Part shown: in pieces, positions 1 to 8,259 of the stretch | Layout of the letters: each line of letters opens with the position of its first letter | Position numbering within the stretch: position 1 is the first letter of the stretch | Assembly (NCBI GenBank): GCA_964440795.1 | Contig: CAYTTQ010000030.1 | Span: 1-29,347 of the forward strand | From: C00003060 sp964440795 | GTDB lineage: Bacteria; Desulfobacterota; Desulfobacteria; Desulfobacterales; C00003060 | Reading direction: 5' to 3' | Length of the DNA stretch: 29,347 nucleotides | The notes under the pieces: model-generated | The model's input: only the letters and a program-made list of their open reading frames with translations | The model's database searches: none | Told to the model about the DNA's origin: nothing | Made by a program: the position numbers and the translations under genes

Positions 1-54
1 CGTGAAGGGGGTCGTACGGTAGGTGCCGGCGTCATCAGCGAAATAATCGAGTAG
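1..54 (+). CDS. tuf: Elongation factor Tu, C-terminal end only (partial)
   Basis: The first 17 codons in frame 1 read REGGRTVGAGVISEIIE and end at a TAG stop (52-54). This is the canonical C-terminus of bacterial EF-Tu, the GTPase that delivers aminoacyl-tRNA to the ribosome; the conserved GGRTVGAG loop belongs to beta-barrel domain 3. The rest of the gene lies upstream of the window. Only 12 bases separate its stop from rpsJ, so the str operon appears to run directly into the S10 operon. Confidence 0.93.
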   Translation, partial: REGGRTVGAGVISEIIE

Positions 55-66
55 GGGTCACAAGTT

Positions 67-375
67 ATGAATCAAAAGATACGGATCCGGATGAAGGCTT
101 TTGATCACAAGCTTCTGGATCAATCGACCACTGACATCGTGGATACGGCAAGACGTACGGGGGCCAAAATCGTCGGGCCGATTCCGTTGCCGACGGTAAT
201 CAATAAGTGTTGTGTGCTTCGTTCTCCGCACAAGGACAAGAAATCGCGGGAGCAATTTGAGATTAGGACGCATAAGCGGCTTGTGGATATATTGGAGCCG
301 ACGCAACAAACAGTCGACGCGTTGATGAAGCTCGATCTCTCGGCAGGGGTGGATGTGGAGATCAAGCTGGACTAG
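67..375 (+). CDS. rpsJ: 30S ribosomal protein S10
   Basis: The product is 102 residues, the usual S10 length. It carries the family signature SREQFEIRTHKRLVDI near residues 57-72 and the C-terminal pattern DVEIKL. S10 sits in the head of the 30S subunit and, in E. coli, also acts with NusB in transcription antitermination. The ATG at 67 follows an AGGGGT Shine-Dalgarno-like stretch that overlaps the tuf stop. It heads the S10 gene set and is followed by rplC after 48 bases. Nothing unusual is seen in the protein. Confidence 0.97.
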   Translation: MNQKIRIRMKAFDHKLLDQSTTDIVDTARRTGAKIVGPIPLPTVINKCCVLRSPHKDKKSREQFEIRTHKRLVDILEPTQQTVDALMKLDLSAGVDVEIKLD

Positions 376-423
376 CCTTTGTCCAGCCGTATTTTCCAGT
401 GATAGGATCGAGGAATAAGGGCC

Positions 424-1068
424 ATGTATAAGGAACTCTTGGGAAGAAAGCTGGGGATGACGACCCTGTTCGCACCGAGCGGTAATCAGATACCTGCCAC
501 AGTGCTCGAGGTGGGGCCATGTGTGGTCACGCAAATCAAGACCTCCAAAACCGATGGTTATGATGCCTTGCAAGTTGGTTTTCTGGAAAAAAAAATGTCC
601 CGTCTGAACAAGCCGATACAAGGCCATATTCAAAAGAGCGGCGGGCAAGGATATCGGTTTTTGAGAGAAATTCCCGTAGAGGATCCCACGGAATATAAGT
701 TGGGAGAGGCATTGACTATTGATGGTGTGTTTCAAGTGGGTGAGCGGGTAGATATATGCGGCACGTCCAAGGGTCGGGGTTTTTCCGGTGTCATCAAGCG
801 ATGGGGATTTCATGGGGGTAGAGATACGCATGGGTCTATGTTCCATCGTGCGCCGGGCTCTGTCGGGGCATCGGCCACGCCGTCTAAGGTTCTGAAGGGG
901 CGGAAATTTCCCGGGCGTTATGGCGGAGATCGGATAACGGTTCGAAATTTGGAAGTTGTCGATATACGTCCGGAGCAGAATGTATTGATTGTCAAGGGGG
1001 CGGTTCCTGGAAGTAAAGCAGGATTGGTTGGGGTTCGAAAACCCCGGATTGCACCGAAAGGGCAATGA
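424..1068 (+). CDS. rplC: 50S ribosomal protein L3
   Basis: The 214-residue protein starts with MYKELLGRKLGMT and contains the family hallmark FHRAPGSVGASATPSK, the long loop that reaches toward the peptidyl transferase centre. The length is normal for bacterial L3. L3 is one of the earliest proteins in 50S assembly. The ATG at 424 follows a GAGGAATAAGGG ribosome-binding region. The gene is followed by an unusually long 110-base spacer before rplD. Confidence 0.97.
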   Translation: MYKELLGRKLGMTTLFAPSGNQIPATVLEVGPCVVTQIKTSKTDGYDALQVGFLEKKMSRLNKPIQGHIQKSGGQGYRFLREIPVEDPTEYKLGEALTIDGVFQVGERVDICGTSKGRGFSGVIKRWGFHGGRDTHGSMFHRAPGSVGASATPSKVLKGRKFPGRYGGDRITVRNLEVVDIRPEQNVLIVKGAVPGSKAGLVGVRKPRIAPKGQ

Positions 1069-1178
1069 TGGTTTCTTGGCCGTCGCCGGGCGTTTCAACT
1101 GCTCTTCTCCAAAAGGCGATATCCCTCATAGAAGGCGTTTTCAAAAAATCTGTCAAATAAACAGGACGGAAACAAGTT

Positions 1179-1802
1179 ATGGCAGTGGCGGATGTGTACG
1201 ACATGGGTGGCACGAAGGTCTCAGAGATAGACCTGATGGATCAGGTGTTTGACGTTCCGGTCAAAGGGCATGTGTTGCACGAAGTGGTGAACATGCAGTT
1301 GGCCAAGCGCCGATCCGGCACGGTGGGGACCAAGGGGCGTGCCGATGTGCGTGGCGGTGGGCAAAAGCCGTATCGCCAGAAGGGGACCGGTCGGTCCAGG
1401 GCGGGGACCAGAAATTCCCCGCTGTGGCGTGGCGGCGGTGTCATCTTCGGACCCAGTGCCCGGGATTATAGTTACAACGTATCGAAAAAGGTGCGTAAGC
1501 TGGCGTTGCGCATGGCCCTTTCCGTCAAGCTCAAGGAAAAGGCGCTCACCGTGGTGGATGCCCTCGATTTTGCTGCGCCCAAGACCAAAGCGTTTGTAGA
1601 TGTTTTGAAAGCCTTGAAAGTGGACAATGCGCTGGTGGTAATGGATCAAAAGGTGGAAAATGTGGAACTCTCTTCGAGAAATATCCCCACCGTCAAAGTG
1701 ATCCGCTCTGAGGGGTTGAACGTTTATGATGTGTTGAAACATAAACATTTGGTTCTGGTAGAGTCATCGGTGAATCAGATCCATGAAAGGCTAACATCAT
1801 GA
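1179..1802 (+). CDS. rplD: 50S ribosomal protein L4
   Basis: The 207-residue protein contains the tentacle-loop signature RQKGTGRSRAGT followed by SPLWRGGG, typical of bacterial L4. This loop lines the nascent peptide exit tunnel. In E. coli L4 also represses its own S10 operon through a leader RNA; no such leader can sit just upstream of rpsJ here because tuf abuts it. The stop codon overlaps the rplW start by four bases (ATGA), which suggests translational coupling. The ATG at 1179 is preceded by AGGACGGAAACAAGTT. Confidence 0.97.
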   Translation: MAVADVYDMGGTKVSEIDLMDQVFDVPVKGHVLHEVVNMQLAKRRSGTVGTKGRADVRGGGQKPYRQKGTGRSRAGTRNSPLWRGGGVIFGPSARDYSYNVSKKVRKLALRMALSVKLKEKALTVVDALDFAAPKTKAFVDVLKALKVDNALVVMDQKVENVELSSRNIPTVKVIRSEGLNVYDVLKHKHLVLVESSVNQIHERLTS

Positions 1803-2086
1803 CATCCCATGAGATCCTTAAACGTCCGTTAATTACGGAAAAGAGTACTCTCGAAAAGGAAAAGAGCAATCAGCTCATCTTTGAGGTGGCCAAGAATGCC
1901 AATAAGGTTGAAATACGCCGAGCGGTGGAACAACTCTTCGGCGTTAAGGTCACCGGCGTCCGGACCATACGGATGAAAGGGAAAGTCAAGCGCTTCGGAC
2001 GGACGCTGGGTAAGCGCCGAGACTGGAAGAAAGCCATCGTGGCCTTGGCGGAAGGCGAGCACGTGGAGTTTTTTGAGGGTGTGTAA
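1799..2086 (+). CDS. rplW: 50S ribosomal protein L23
   Basis: The 95-residue product has the L23 signature PLITEKST near the N-terminus and the conserved pattern KKAIVALAEG near the C-terminus. L23 lies at the exit of the polypeptide tunnel and is the docking site for trigger factor and the signal recognition particle. It overlaps rplD by four bases and is followed by rplB after 57 bases. Length and sequence are ordinary. Confidence 0.96.
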   Translation: MTSHEILKRPLITEKSTLEKEKSNQLIFEVAKNANKVEIRRAVEQLFGVKVTGVRTIRMKGKVKRFGRTLGKRRDWKKAIVALAEGEHVEFFEGV

Positions 2087-2143
2087 CCGGAATAGAATTC
2101 AAGAGGAAACGAGGCGATACCTTGTACCAGGCGGGAATAGGAT

Positions 2144-2968
2144 ATGAGCATTAGAGCAGCGAAGCCGACGTCACCAGGCCGAAGGTTCCAGACCTATGAC
2201 ACCTTTGATAACCTTACGGCAAAAAAGCCGGAGAAGAGTCTGATCAGACCCCTTCTCAAGAAGGGGGGGCGAAATGTCTACGGCCGTATTACTTGCCGCC
2301 ACCGGGGTGGAGGTCACAAGCAACGGTATCGATTGATTGATTTTAAGCGGGATAAGGTGGAAGTTCCCGCCAAGGTGGCAAGTATCGAATACGATCCGAA
2401 TCGGTCGGCCCGCATTGCCCTCTTGCACTACGTGGATGGCGAGAAGCGGTATATCGTCGCCCCTAACAAGGTGAATGTGGGCGATACGCTGGTGTCCGGC
2501 GAGAAGGCGGACATTAGGCCGGGTAACGTGCTGCCGCTTCGAAATATCCCAACGGGTACGCAGATACATAACATAGAGTTGCGTCCGGGCCGCGGGGGTC
2601 AGCTGGTGAGAAGTGCGGGCGGTTTCGCCAAGCTGATGGCCAAAGAAGGGCGTTACGCCCACGTCAAATTACCCTCCGGCGAAGTCCACATGATCTTGAC
2701 AGAGTGCAAGGCAACGATTGGTCAGGTCGGAAACCAGTGGCACGAAAATATCTCTTTAGGAAAAGCGGGACGTAAACGCTGGCTGGGACGTACGCCCAGG
2801 GTCCGTGGGGTAGCCATGAACCCAGTCGATCACCCTATGGGGGGCGGGGAAGGAAGGTCTTCCGGTGGACGGCATCCGTGTTCTCCCTGGGGGGTGCCCA
2901 CGAAAGGATTTCGGACGCGCAAGAAACGCAAGGTAACCGATCGATACATCGTGCGAAGACGCTCATAG
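2144..2968 (+). CDS. rplB: 50S ribosomal protein L2
   Basis: The 274-residue protein carries the nearly invariant C-terminal block GGGEGRSSGGRHPCSPWG, which contains the histidine implicated in peptidyl transferase centre architecture, and the N-terminal RNA-binding pattern RHRGGGHKQRYR. L2 is required for subunit association. The ATG at 2144 is preceded by GGGAATAGGAT. A long 117-base spacer separates it from rpsS. Confidence 0.98.
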   Translation: MSIRAAKPTSPGRRFQTYDTFDNLTAKKPEKSLIRPLLKKGGRNVYGRITCRHRGGGHKQRYRLIDFKRDKVEVPAKVASIEYDPNRSARIALLHYVDGEKRYIVAPNKVNVGDTLVSGEKADIRPGNVLPLRNIPTGTQIHNIELRPGRGGQLVRSAGGFAKLMAKEGRYAHVKLPSGEVHMILTECKATIGQVGNQWHENISLGKAGRKRWLGRTPRVRGVAMNPVDHPMGGGEGRSSGGRHPCSPWGVPTKGFRTRKKRKVTDRYIVRRRS

Positions 2969-3085
2969 GTCGGGAATAATAATAGTGTGTAAAGCCTCGA
3001 CGCTGGCGTACAGGTTGTCGATACCCGGGATGGACTCTAGGGACTCCGGGGAGAAGGCGAAACAGGCAATTAAAAGGGAAAAGCG

Positions 3086-3373
3086 ATGCCACGTTCACTT
3101 AAGAAGGGACCCTACATTGAGCCTAAGCTGTTGCAACGGGCCCTGGCAGCACAGGAAAGTAGGAGTCGGAAGGTAATCAAGACTTGGTCGAGACGATCGA
3201 CGGTTGTGCCCGAGTTGGTTTCTTTGACTTTGGCGGTCCACAATGGAAAGAAGTTCGTTCCGGTCTTTGTTTCAGAGGATATGGTGGGGCACAAGTTGGG
3301 AGAGTTTGCGCCCACTCGAACCTTTTATGGGCATGCAGGCGTCAAGAAAACCCGGGTCAAAGCAAAAAAATAG
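3086..3373 (+). CDS. rpsS: 30S ribosomal protein S19
   Basis: The 95-residue product begins PRSLKKGPYIEPKLL and ends with GHKLGEFAPTRTFYGH plus a basic tail, both diagnostic of S19. S19 forms a complex with S13 in the 30S head near the A-site tRNA. An AAAAGGGAAAAGCG stretch precedes the ATG at 3086. rplV follows after 15 bases. Confidence 0.97.
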   Translation: MPRSLKKGPYIEPKLLQRALAAQESRSRKVIKTWSRRSTVVPELVSLTLAVHNGKKFVPVFVSEDMVGHKLGEFAPTRTFYGHAGVKKTRVKAKK

Positions 3374-3388
3374 AAGATGGGCTGAAAT

Positions 3389-3724
3389 ATGGAAGCGAAG
3401 GCGATAGCAAAACACATCCGGATATCCCCGACAAAGGTTCGGAAAGTGGCAAAGGTCGTGAAGGGCAGGCCGGTGGAAGATGCGTTGAACGTGTTGGAGT
3501 TCATGCCGCAATCTTCGGCCAAGGTAATAACAAAGGTTATTCGCTCTGCCGTATCGAATGCGGATCAGGATCCGGAGCTTGACGTGGACAGCCTGTTGGT
3601 TTCAAACATTTTTGTCAATGAAGGACCGAGCTTGAAACGCTTTAGGCCCCGAGCCATGGGGCGGGCCACAAGGATCCTCAAACGGACCAGCCACATTACG
3701 GTTACGCTGGCAGAGAAAGAATAG
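3389..3724 (+). CDS. rplV: 50S ribosomal protein L22
   Basis: The 111-residue protein carries the L22 N-terminal signature RISPTKVRKVAKVVKGRPVE and the C-terminal beta-hairpin region RFRPRAMGRATRILKRTSHI, which lines the exit tunnel. Length matches bacterial L22 (about 110). It lies between rpsS and rpsC with short spacers of 15 and 16 bases, as in most S10 operons. Confidence 0.97.
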   Translation: MEAKAIAKHIRISPTKVRKVAKVVKGRPVEDALNVLEFMPQSSAKVITKVIRSAVSNADQDPELDVDSLLVSNIFVNEGPSLKRFRPRAMGRATRILKRTSHITVTLAEKE

Positions 3725-3740
3725 ACGGAGGAGAGCTGCT

Positions 3741-4388
3741 TTGGGACAAAAAGTCAACCCGATCGGTTTTAGGCTAGGGGGCATTAAGTCTTGGGATTCT
3801 CGTTGGTTTGCCGGTAAGGATTACGCCTCGTTTGTTGAGGCAGACCAGTTGATCCGCACGTTTCTCAAGAAGAAGCTCTATCACGCGGGAATTTCTAAGA
3901 TTGAGATTGAAAGGTGGGCCAAACGGCTGCGGTTGCGAATTTATGCGGCCCGCCCCGGGATCATCATCGGAAAAAAAGGTTCTGAAATCGAGGTCTTGAA
4001 AAAGGAGTTGGAACAAAAACTATCCCAGGAAGTGGCGGTTGATATCCAAGAAGTCCGGAAGCCCGAGGTGGATGCTCAGCTTGTGGCCGAAAATGTGGCC
4101 CTCCAGATCGTCAGGCGGGTGGCCTTTCGGCGAGCGATGAAAAGAAGTGTCTCTTCGGCCATGCGGTTCGGCGCCAAAGGCATCAAGATCTGCTGTTCCG
4201 GTCGTTTGGGCGGGGCGGAGATGGCCCGGACGGAGTGGTACAAGGAAGGACGCATTCCGCTGCATACGCTGAGGGCCGACATCGATTACGGTTTTATCGA
4301 AGCCAAGACAACCTATGGGACGATCGGTGTGAAGGTATGGATATTCAACGGGGAGATTCTGTCGAAAGATCAGGCGATGGCTGCTTAA
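3741..4388 (+). CDS. rpsC: 30S ribosomal protein S3 (TTG start)
   Basis: The 215-residue protein begins GQKVNPIGFRLG, the standard S3 N-terminus, which fixes the start at a TTG codon at 3741 behind ACGGAGGAG. It contains the KH-type RNA-binding motif GIIIGKKGSEIE (about residues 73-84) and the C-terminal block GRLGGAEMARTEWYKEG. S3 forms part of the mRNA entry channel and has helicase-related roles. rplP follows after 12 bases. Confidence 0.97.
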   Translation: MGQKVNPIGFRLGGIKSWDSRWFAGKDYASFVEADQLIRTFLKKKLYHAGISKIEIERWAKRLRLRIYAARPGIIIGKKGSEIEVLKKELEQKLSQEVAVDIQEVRKPEVDAQLVAENVALQIVRRVAFRRAMKRSVSSAMRFGAKGIKICCSGRLGGAEMARTEWYKEGRIPLHTLRADIDYGFIEAKTTYGTIGVKVWIFNGEILSKDQAMAA

Positions 4389-4400
4389 AGGAAATCACAA

Positions 4401-4820
4401 ATGTTAAGTCCGAAGAAAGTCAAATATCGCAAACAACAAAAAGGCAGGATGAGAGGGGTTGCCTACCGGGGATCTTCTCTCAATTTTGGGGAGTTTGGGC
4501 TGCAGGCTGTTGAGTGTGGACGGATGACGGCGCAGCAGATCGAGGCCGCCCGTATTGCCATGACCCGCCATGTAAAGCGGGGGGGCAAGATCTGGATTCG
4601 GGCGTTCCCGGACAAGCCTTTTACAAAGAAGCCTGCTGAGACCCGGATGGGTAAAGGAAAGGGTGCGCCGGAAGGATGGGTGGCCGTCATCAGGCCGGGC
4701 TTGATTCTTTACGAAATGTCGGGGGTGAGTCCCGAATTGGCGAGAGAGGCCTTGGTGCTGGCTTCCCATAAGCTGCCCTTTAAGACCCGGGTCATTGTAC
4801 GAGGTGGTGAGTTTTCATGA
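4401..4820 (+). CDS. rplP: 50S ribosomal protein L16
   Basis: The 139-residue protein begins MLSPKKVKYRKQQKGRMRG and contains GKGKGAPEGWVAV, both L16 hallmarks. L16 sits near the A-site of the 50S subunit and helps position tRNA. The ATG at 4401 follows an AAAGGAAATC ribosome-binding site. It overlaps rpmC by four bases (ATGA). Confidence 0.97.
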   Translation: MLSPKKVKYRKQQKGRMRGVAYRGSSLNFGEFGLQAVECGRMTAQQIEAARIAMTRHVKRGGKIWIRAFPDKPFTKKPAETRMGKGKGAPEGWVAVIRPGLILYEMSGVSPELAREALVLASHKLPFKTRVIVRGGEFS

Positions 4821-5023
4821 AAGCCAGTGAGATTAGAGATTTGAGTGCGGAGGAACTCCGGGAGAAATTGGGTGAAGTAACAGAAGAGCAATTCAACCTC
4901 CGATTTCAACATGGTACCGGCCAGCTTGAGAATACGATGCGGCTTGGAGAGGTGAAGCGCGATATTGCTCGGATTAAGACGGTTCTTAGAGAAATTGAAG
5001 TTCGGTCGGATCGCGAGAGCTGA
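4817..5023 (+). CDS. rpmC: 50S ribosomal protein L29
   Basis: The 68-residue, largely helical protein carries the L29 signature EIRDLSAEELREKL at the N-terminus and a C-terminal stretch of the type RDIARIKTVL. It lies near the exit tunnel next to L23. Its start overlaps the rplP stop by four bases, indicating coupled translation. It is followed by a long spacer of about 125 bases before rpsQ. Confidence 0.95.
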   Translation: MKASEIRDLSAEELREKLGEVTEEQFNLRFQHGTGQLENTMRLGEVKRDIARIKTVLREIEVRSDRES

Positions 5024-5148
5024 TGCAGGGGGTTGCCGCACTTATTTTGGATGGGTATTGGGACGAAGCGGTATTCAAGGTTCATTTATTTGAGTCGGCA
5101 AGTCATCGCGCCGACCGTCGAGTGGGTTTATAAGGGTTGGGATCAGGA

Positions 5149-5406
5149 ATGAAAGATCGAGGATCAAGGAAGAAACGAACGGGTAGGGTCGTCAGCAATA
5201 AGATGAACAAAACGGTCGTGGTGGCCATCGATCGGATGGTCCGGCACGAGGTCTATAAAAAATACATGAGGCGCCGGTCTAAGTGCGTGGCTCATGACGA
5301 AGACAACCAGTGCGGTATCGGGGATAAAGTGACGTTGTCGGAGACCCGGCCCACAAGTAAGACCAAGCGGTGGCGGGTCACACAGATTTTAGAGAAGGCG
5401 GTATAA
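5149..5406 (+). CDS. rpsQ: 30S ribosomal protein S17
   Basis: The product contains GRVVSNKMNKTVVVAIDR and RRSKCVAHDE, the OB-fold signatures of S17. From the ATG at 5149 it is 85 residues, matching the family (about 84). An in-frame TTG four codons upstream (5137) sits right against AAGGG with no room for a spacer, so I prefer the ATG, although the SD is then about 12 bases away. S17 binds 16S rRNA early in 30S assembly. Confidence 0.94.
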   Translation: MKDRGSRKKRTGRVVSNKMNKTVVVAIDRMVRHEVYKKYMRRRSKCVAHDEDNQCGIGDKVTLSETRPTSKTKRWRVTQILEKAV

Positions 5407-5421
5407 AGGGAATAGGGGCCG

Positions 5422-5790
5422 ATGATACAGGCGGAGAGCAAGTTACAGGTTGCAGATAATTCCGGCGCGAAAAAGCTCTATTGTGTTCGGGTTTTGGGCG
5501 GTTCGAAGCGTCGGTATGCAAGAATCGGTGATATCATTGTCGTTACGGTAAAAGAGGCCATTCCCCACGCCAAGGTAAAAAAAGGGGACATTATGCGTGC
5601 GGTTGTGGTGCGGAGTAAAAAGGAACTGCGCCGTCCCGACGGCTCCTACATTCGGTTTGACGACAATTCCGCGGTGTTGATCAACCAGAATCGCGAACCC
5701 ATCGGTACCCGCATATTTGGACCTGTGGCCCGGGAACTTCGGGCAAGGAAATTTATGAAGATTATTTCGCTGGCGCCGGAAGTACTCTGA
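5422..5790 (+). CDS. rplN: 50S ribosomal protein L14
   Basis: The 122-residue protein starts MIQAESKLQVADNSGAKK, diagnostic of L14, and ends with the usual RKFMKIISLAPEVL. The length is exactly typical. L14 sits at the subunit interface, contacts 16S rRNA and is the docking site for the silencing factor RsfS. It is followed by a 122-base spacer that contains a terminator-like hairpin. Confidence 0.97.
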   Translation: MIQAESKLQVADNSGAKKLYCVRVLGGSKRRYARIGDIIVVTVKEAIPHAKVKKGDIMRAVVVRSKKELRRPDGSYIRFDDNSAVLINQNREPIGTRIFGPVARELRARKFMKIISLAPEVL

Positions 5791-5857
5791 TCGGACGGAT
5801 AAGATCGCTTGGGCCGTCTTGGCTCGGAGCGAGCGTGATCGAATGGGAGACGTACAG

Positions 5858-5898
5858 AAGCGCCGGGGGCTTTGCAGTCTGGAAGCGGGCGCTTTTTT
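5858..5898 (+). terminator. Terminator-like hairpin between rplN and rplX
   Basis: AAGCGCC (5858-5864) can pair with GGCGCTT (5888-5894), with an inner four-base-pair stem GCTT/AAGC (5869-5872 with 5883-5886) and a ten-base loop. The 3' arm runs into six consecutive T residues (5893-5898). This has the shape of an intrinsic terminator, but the stem has a 4/1 internal loop and the element lies inside an operon. It could be a partial terminator, an attenuator or an RNA-processing signal. No folding energy was computed. Confidence 0.4.
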
Positions 5899-5912
5899 GA
5901 GGGGAGATATCG

Positions 5913-6242
5913 ATGGCAGGCAAGAGATGCCGTATCAAAAAAGATGACAAGGTCAAGGTTGTCGCCGGTAAAGAAAAGGGTAAGATGGGCAAGGTCCTGA
6001 AAGTGCTTCCCGACAGGGGGCGAGCGGTTGTGGAAAACGTGAACTTTGTCAAGCGTCATACCAAGCCCGGAGCCCAGTCCCGACAGGGGGGGATCGTCGA
6101 GAAGGAAGCCTCGATCCATTTGTCCAACCTCATGCTTGTATGTGACAAGTGTATCAATCCCATCCGAATCAAGATTCAACAGCTCGAAGACGGCAAACGA
6201 GTGCGGGTGTGTGGTAAATGCGGGGAAATAATCGACAAATAA
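5913..6242 (+). CDS. rplX: 50S ribosomal protein L24
   Basis: The 109-residue product has an N-terminal KOW motif (DKVKVVAGKEKGKMGKV, about residues 11-27), which is the RNA-binding core of L24. Its C-terminal domain has two CxxC pairs (CDKC and CGKC), forming a small zinc-ribbon-like module common in bacterial L24. L24 initiates 50S assembly. The ATG at 5913 is preceded by a strong GAGGGGAGAT site. Confidence 0.97.
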   Translation: MAGKRCRIKKDDKVKVVAGKEKGKMGKVLKVLPDRGRAVVENVNFVKRHTKPGAQSRQGGIVEKEASIHLSNLMLVCDKCINPIRIKIQQLEDGKRVRVCGKCGEIIDK

Positions 6243-6313
6243 ACATTCATAGATAAGGGTTTTCCATCCGCCGAATGTACGGGGGTCAATTCGGTGGAAG
6301 GTCGAGGGTGGCG

Positions 6314-6853
6314 ATGTCTAACTTGAGAACATATTACAATCAAGAAATTGCGCCGAAATTGGTGGACCGGTTCGGCTACAAGAATCCGATGCAAGTCCCA
6401 AAATTGAACAAAATCGTGTTGAACATGGGACTGGGTGCGGCCATACAGGACATTAAGCTTCTGGACGCGGCCGTTGAGGAGCTAACCCTGATCGCGGGTC
6501 AAAAACCCGTGGTGAGACGGGCGCGCAAGTCGATTGCCTCGTTTAAATTAAGGGCGGGTATGCCCATCGGATGTTCAGTGACGCTTCGGGGAAATCGGAT
6601 GTATGACATGTTCACGCGACTCGTGAACGTGGCGCTGCCCCGGGTAAGAGATTTTCGTGGGGTTTCCGGAAAATGTTTCGATGGTCGTGGGAATTACTCT
6701 CTCGGCATTAAAGAACAGATCATATTTCCGGAAATCGAATATGACAAGATCAACCGGATAAAAGGTCTGAATGTAACCGTTGTGACCACGGCGGAGACGG
6801 ATGAAGAGGGGAAAGAATTGTTAAAACTCATGGGAATGCCTTTCAAGGACTAG
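6314..6853 (+). CDS. rplE: 50S ribosomal protein L5
   Basis: Typical L5 motifs are present: KIVLNMGLGAAIQD, RGNRMYDMF and GNYSLGIKEQIIFPEI. From the ATG at 6314 the protein is 179 residues, the standard length, and the start follows GGTCGAGGGTGGCG. An in-frame ATG at 6275 would add 13 non-conserved residues and is less likely. L5 binds 5S rRNA and forms the central protuberance bridge to S13. Confidence 0.95.
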   Translation: MSNLRTYYNQEIAPKLVDRFGYKNPMQVPKLNKIVLNMGLGAAIQDIKLLDAAVEELTLIAGQKPVVRRARKSIASFKLRAGMPIGCSVTLRGNRMYDMFTRLVNVALPRVRDFRGVSGKCFDGRGNYSLGIKEQIIFPEIEYDKINRIKGLNVTVVTTAETDEEGKELLKLMGMPFKD

Positions 6854-6869
6854 GGTAAGGAGGAAGTCA

Positions 6870-7055
6870 GTGGCCAGAAAAGCGCTGAGAATAAAGGCAA
6901 AACGAAAACCGAAATTTTCCAGTCGAGCGTATTCCAGGTGTCCTTTATGTGGTCGATCGAGAGCTTTTCTGCGGAAGTTCGGTATTTGTCGCATATGTTT
7001 TAGGAGCTTGGCGTTGAAGGGACATTTGCCCGGGGTAATCAAGTCAAGCTGGTAG
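6870..7055 (+). CDS. rpsN: 30S ribosomal protein S14 type Z (GTG start)
   Basis: The 61-residue protein is the short zinc-binding form of S14 (also called rpsZ), with Cys24, Cys27, Cys40 and Cys43 arranged as CPLC and CRIC. The start is a GTG at 6870, five bases after an AAGGAGG site. S14 sits in the 30S head with S3 and S10. The 16-base spacing from rplE is normal; a 127-base spacer follows before rpsH. Confidence 0.95.
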   Translation: MARKALRIKAKRKPKFSSRAYSRCPLCGRSRAFLRKFGICRICFRSLALKGHLPGVIKSSW

Positions 7056-7182
7056 GGGTTGCTTTGCCCAAGGTCGGAATAAAAGAGGTTTTGTGCGGGG
7101 ACCGACACCCAAAGGCAGACTGTTTGGACGCCATTGGTGGTTACCCGGTGTCGTTAGTTGTTACCCGAGAAGGAGATAGGTG

Positions 7183-7581
7183 ATGCCAGTAAGTGATCCG
7201 TTGGCGGATATGCTGACTCGAATCAGAAATGGGCACATGGTCAAGCACACGCGGGTCGACGTGCCTACATCAAAAATGAAGGTGAGTCTTGCCAAGATTC
7301 TAAAGGAAGAAGGATATATCAAGAATTATAAGGTACTCAAGGACCAGCCGCATGGGGTGTTGAGGATCTACCTGAAATATTACGATGGAAGCCTGCCGGT
7401 CATTACCGGGCTCAAGCGGTTGAGCAAGCCCGGGCGCAGGGTATACGTTAAGACTGATGAGATACCCAGCGTGTTGAACGGTATGGGTGTGGCTGTTTTG
7501 TCTACGTCCAAAGGCGTTCTTGCCGACCGTGAGGCACGGAAACAAAAGCTGGGTGGAGAGCTGCTTTGCAGCGTATGGTAG
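7183..7581 (+). CDS. rpsH: 30S ribosomal protein S8
   Basis: The product begins PVSDPLADMLTRIRNG and ends with GGELLCSVW, both S8 signatures. From the ATG at 7183 it has 132 residues; a GTG directly before it (7180) would add one residue. AAGGAGATAGGTG precedes the start. In E. coli S8 is the translational repressor of the spc operon, acting on an RNA mimic near rplE; I could not identify such a mimic here. Confidence 0.96.
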   Translation: MPVSDPLADMLTRIRNGHMVKHTRVDVPTSKMKVSLAKILKEEGYIKNYKVLKDQPHGVLRIYLKYYDGSLPVITGLKRLSKPGRRVYVKTDEIPSVLNGMGVAVLSTSKGVLADREARKQKLGGELLCSVW

Positions 7582-7617
7582 GCGGATGATCTCCGGAAAG
7601 AAAGGAAGTACAAAGCA

Positions 7618-8154
7618 ATGTCTCGAGTAGGGAAGAAGCCGATTCCCATACCGGATGGTGTAACCGTTTCCGTTGAAAAAGGAAATGTCGCTGTAAAGGG
7701 TCCCAGGGGAGAATTGTCACGTCCCATACCTCCGAATGTGGAACTCAATGTGGCCGATGGGACCATTCATGTGGTTCCGTTCAGTAATGACCGAAAGGTT
7801 GTGGCCATGCAAGGGCTCACCCGATCGCTGGTTGCCAACATGGTGACCGGGGTGACCGATGGCTTTCAGCGGGTGTTGGAAATTGTGGGAGTGGGCTATC
7901 GCGTTGACTTGCAAGGGGATGTGTTGACGCTTGCCGTCGGGTATTCTCAGCCGGTCACTTACAAGTTGCCGGAGGGGATAACGGCGTCCGTGGAAAAGAC
8001 CAAGTTGACCCTGGGTGGTATCGACAAAGAATTACTGGGCGCCACTGCTGCGACCATCCGGGGATTTAGGAAACCGGAGCCATATAAGGGAAAAGGAATT
8101 AAATACGCCGAAGAGCGAATTCGACGCAAAGTCGGCAAAGCGGGCGCCAAATAA
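7618..8154 (+). CDS. rplF: 50S ribosomal protein L6
   Basis: The 178-residue protein starts SRVGKKPIPIPDGV and ends with the conserved EPYKGKGIKY plus a basic tail, as expected for L6. L6 sits at the base of the L7/L12 stalk near the factor-binding site. An AAAGAAAGGAAGT site precedes the ATG at 7618. A 105-base spacer with no recognised feature follows. Confidence 0.97.
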   Translation: MSRVGKKPIPIPDGVTVSVEKGNVAVKGPRGELSRPIPPNVELNVADGTIHVVPFSNDRKVVAMQGLTRSLVANMVTGVTDGFQRVLEIVGVGYRVDLQGDVLTLAVGYSQPVTYKLPEGITASVEKTKLTLGGIDKELLGATAATIRGFRKPEPYKGKGIKYAEERIRRKVGKAGAK

Positions 8155-8259
8155 CGCGTTGCCGGTTGCCCTGATTCCGATTGACGTAGGCTGATCGTTA
8201 AGACCTCACCTCCTGCCCGTCAGGCTAATTTCCGAGGGACAGGAACCAAGGACAGAAAT

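Noticed and set aside
58..1098. 346-codon open frame on the minus strand opposite rpsJ and rplC
   Set aside because: It lies entirely across two certain ribosomal protein genes, has a low-complexity composition without a recognisable domain, and is explained by the codon pattern of the opposite strand.
7102..7154. 7-bp inverted repeat CGACACC/GGTGTCG in the rpsN-rpsH spacer
   Set aside because: The arms are 39 bases apart with no extension or T-tract; a repeat of this size is expected by chance.
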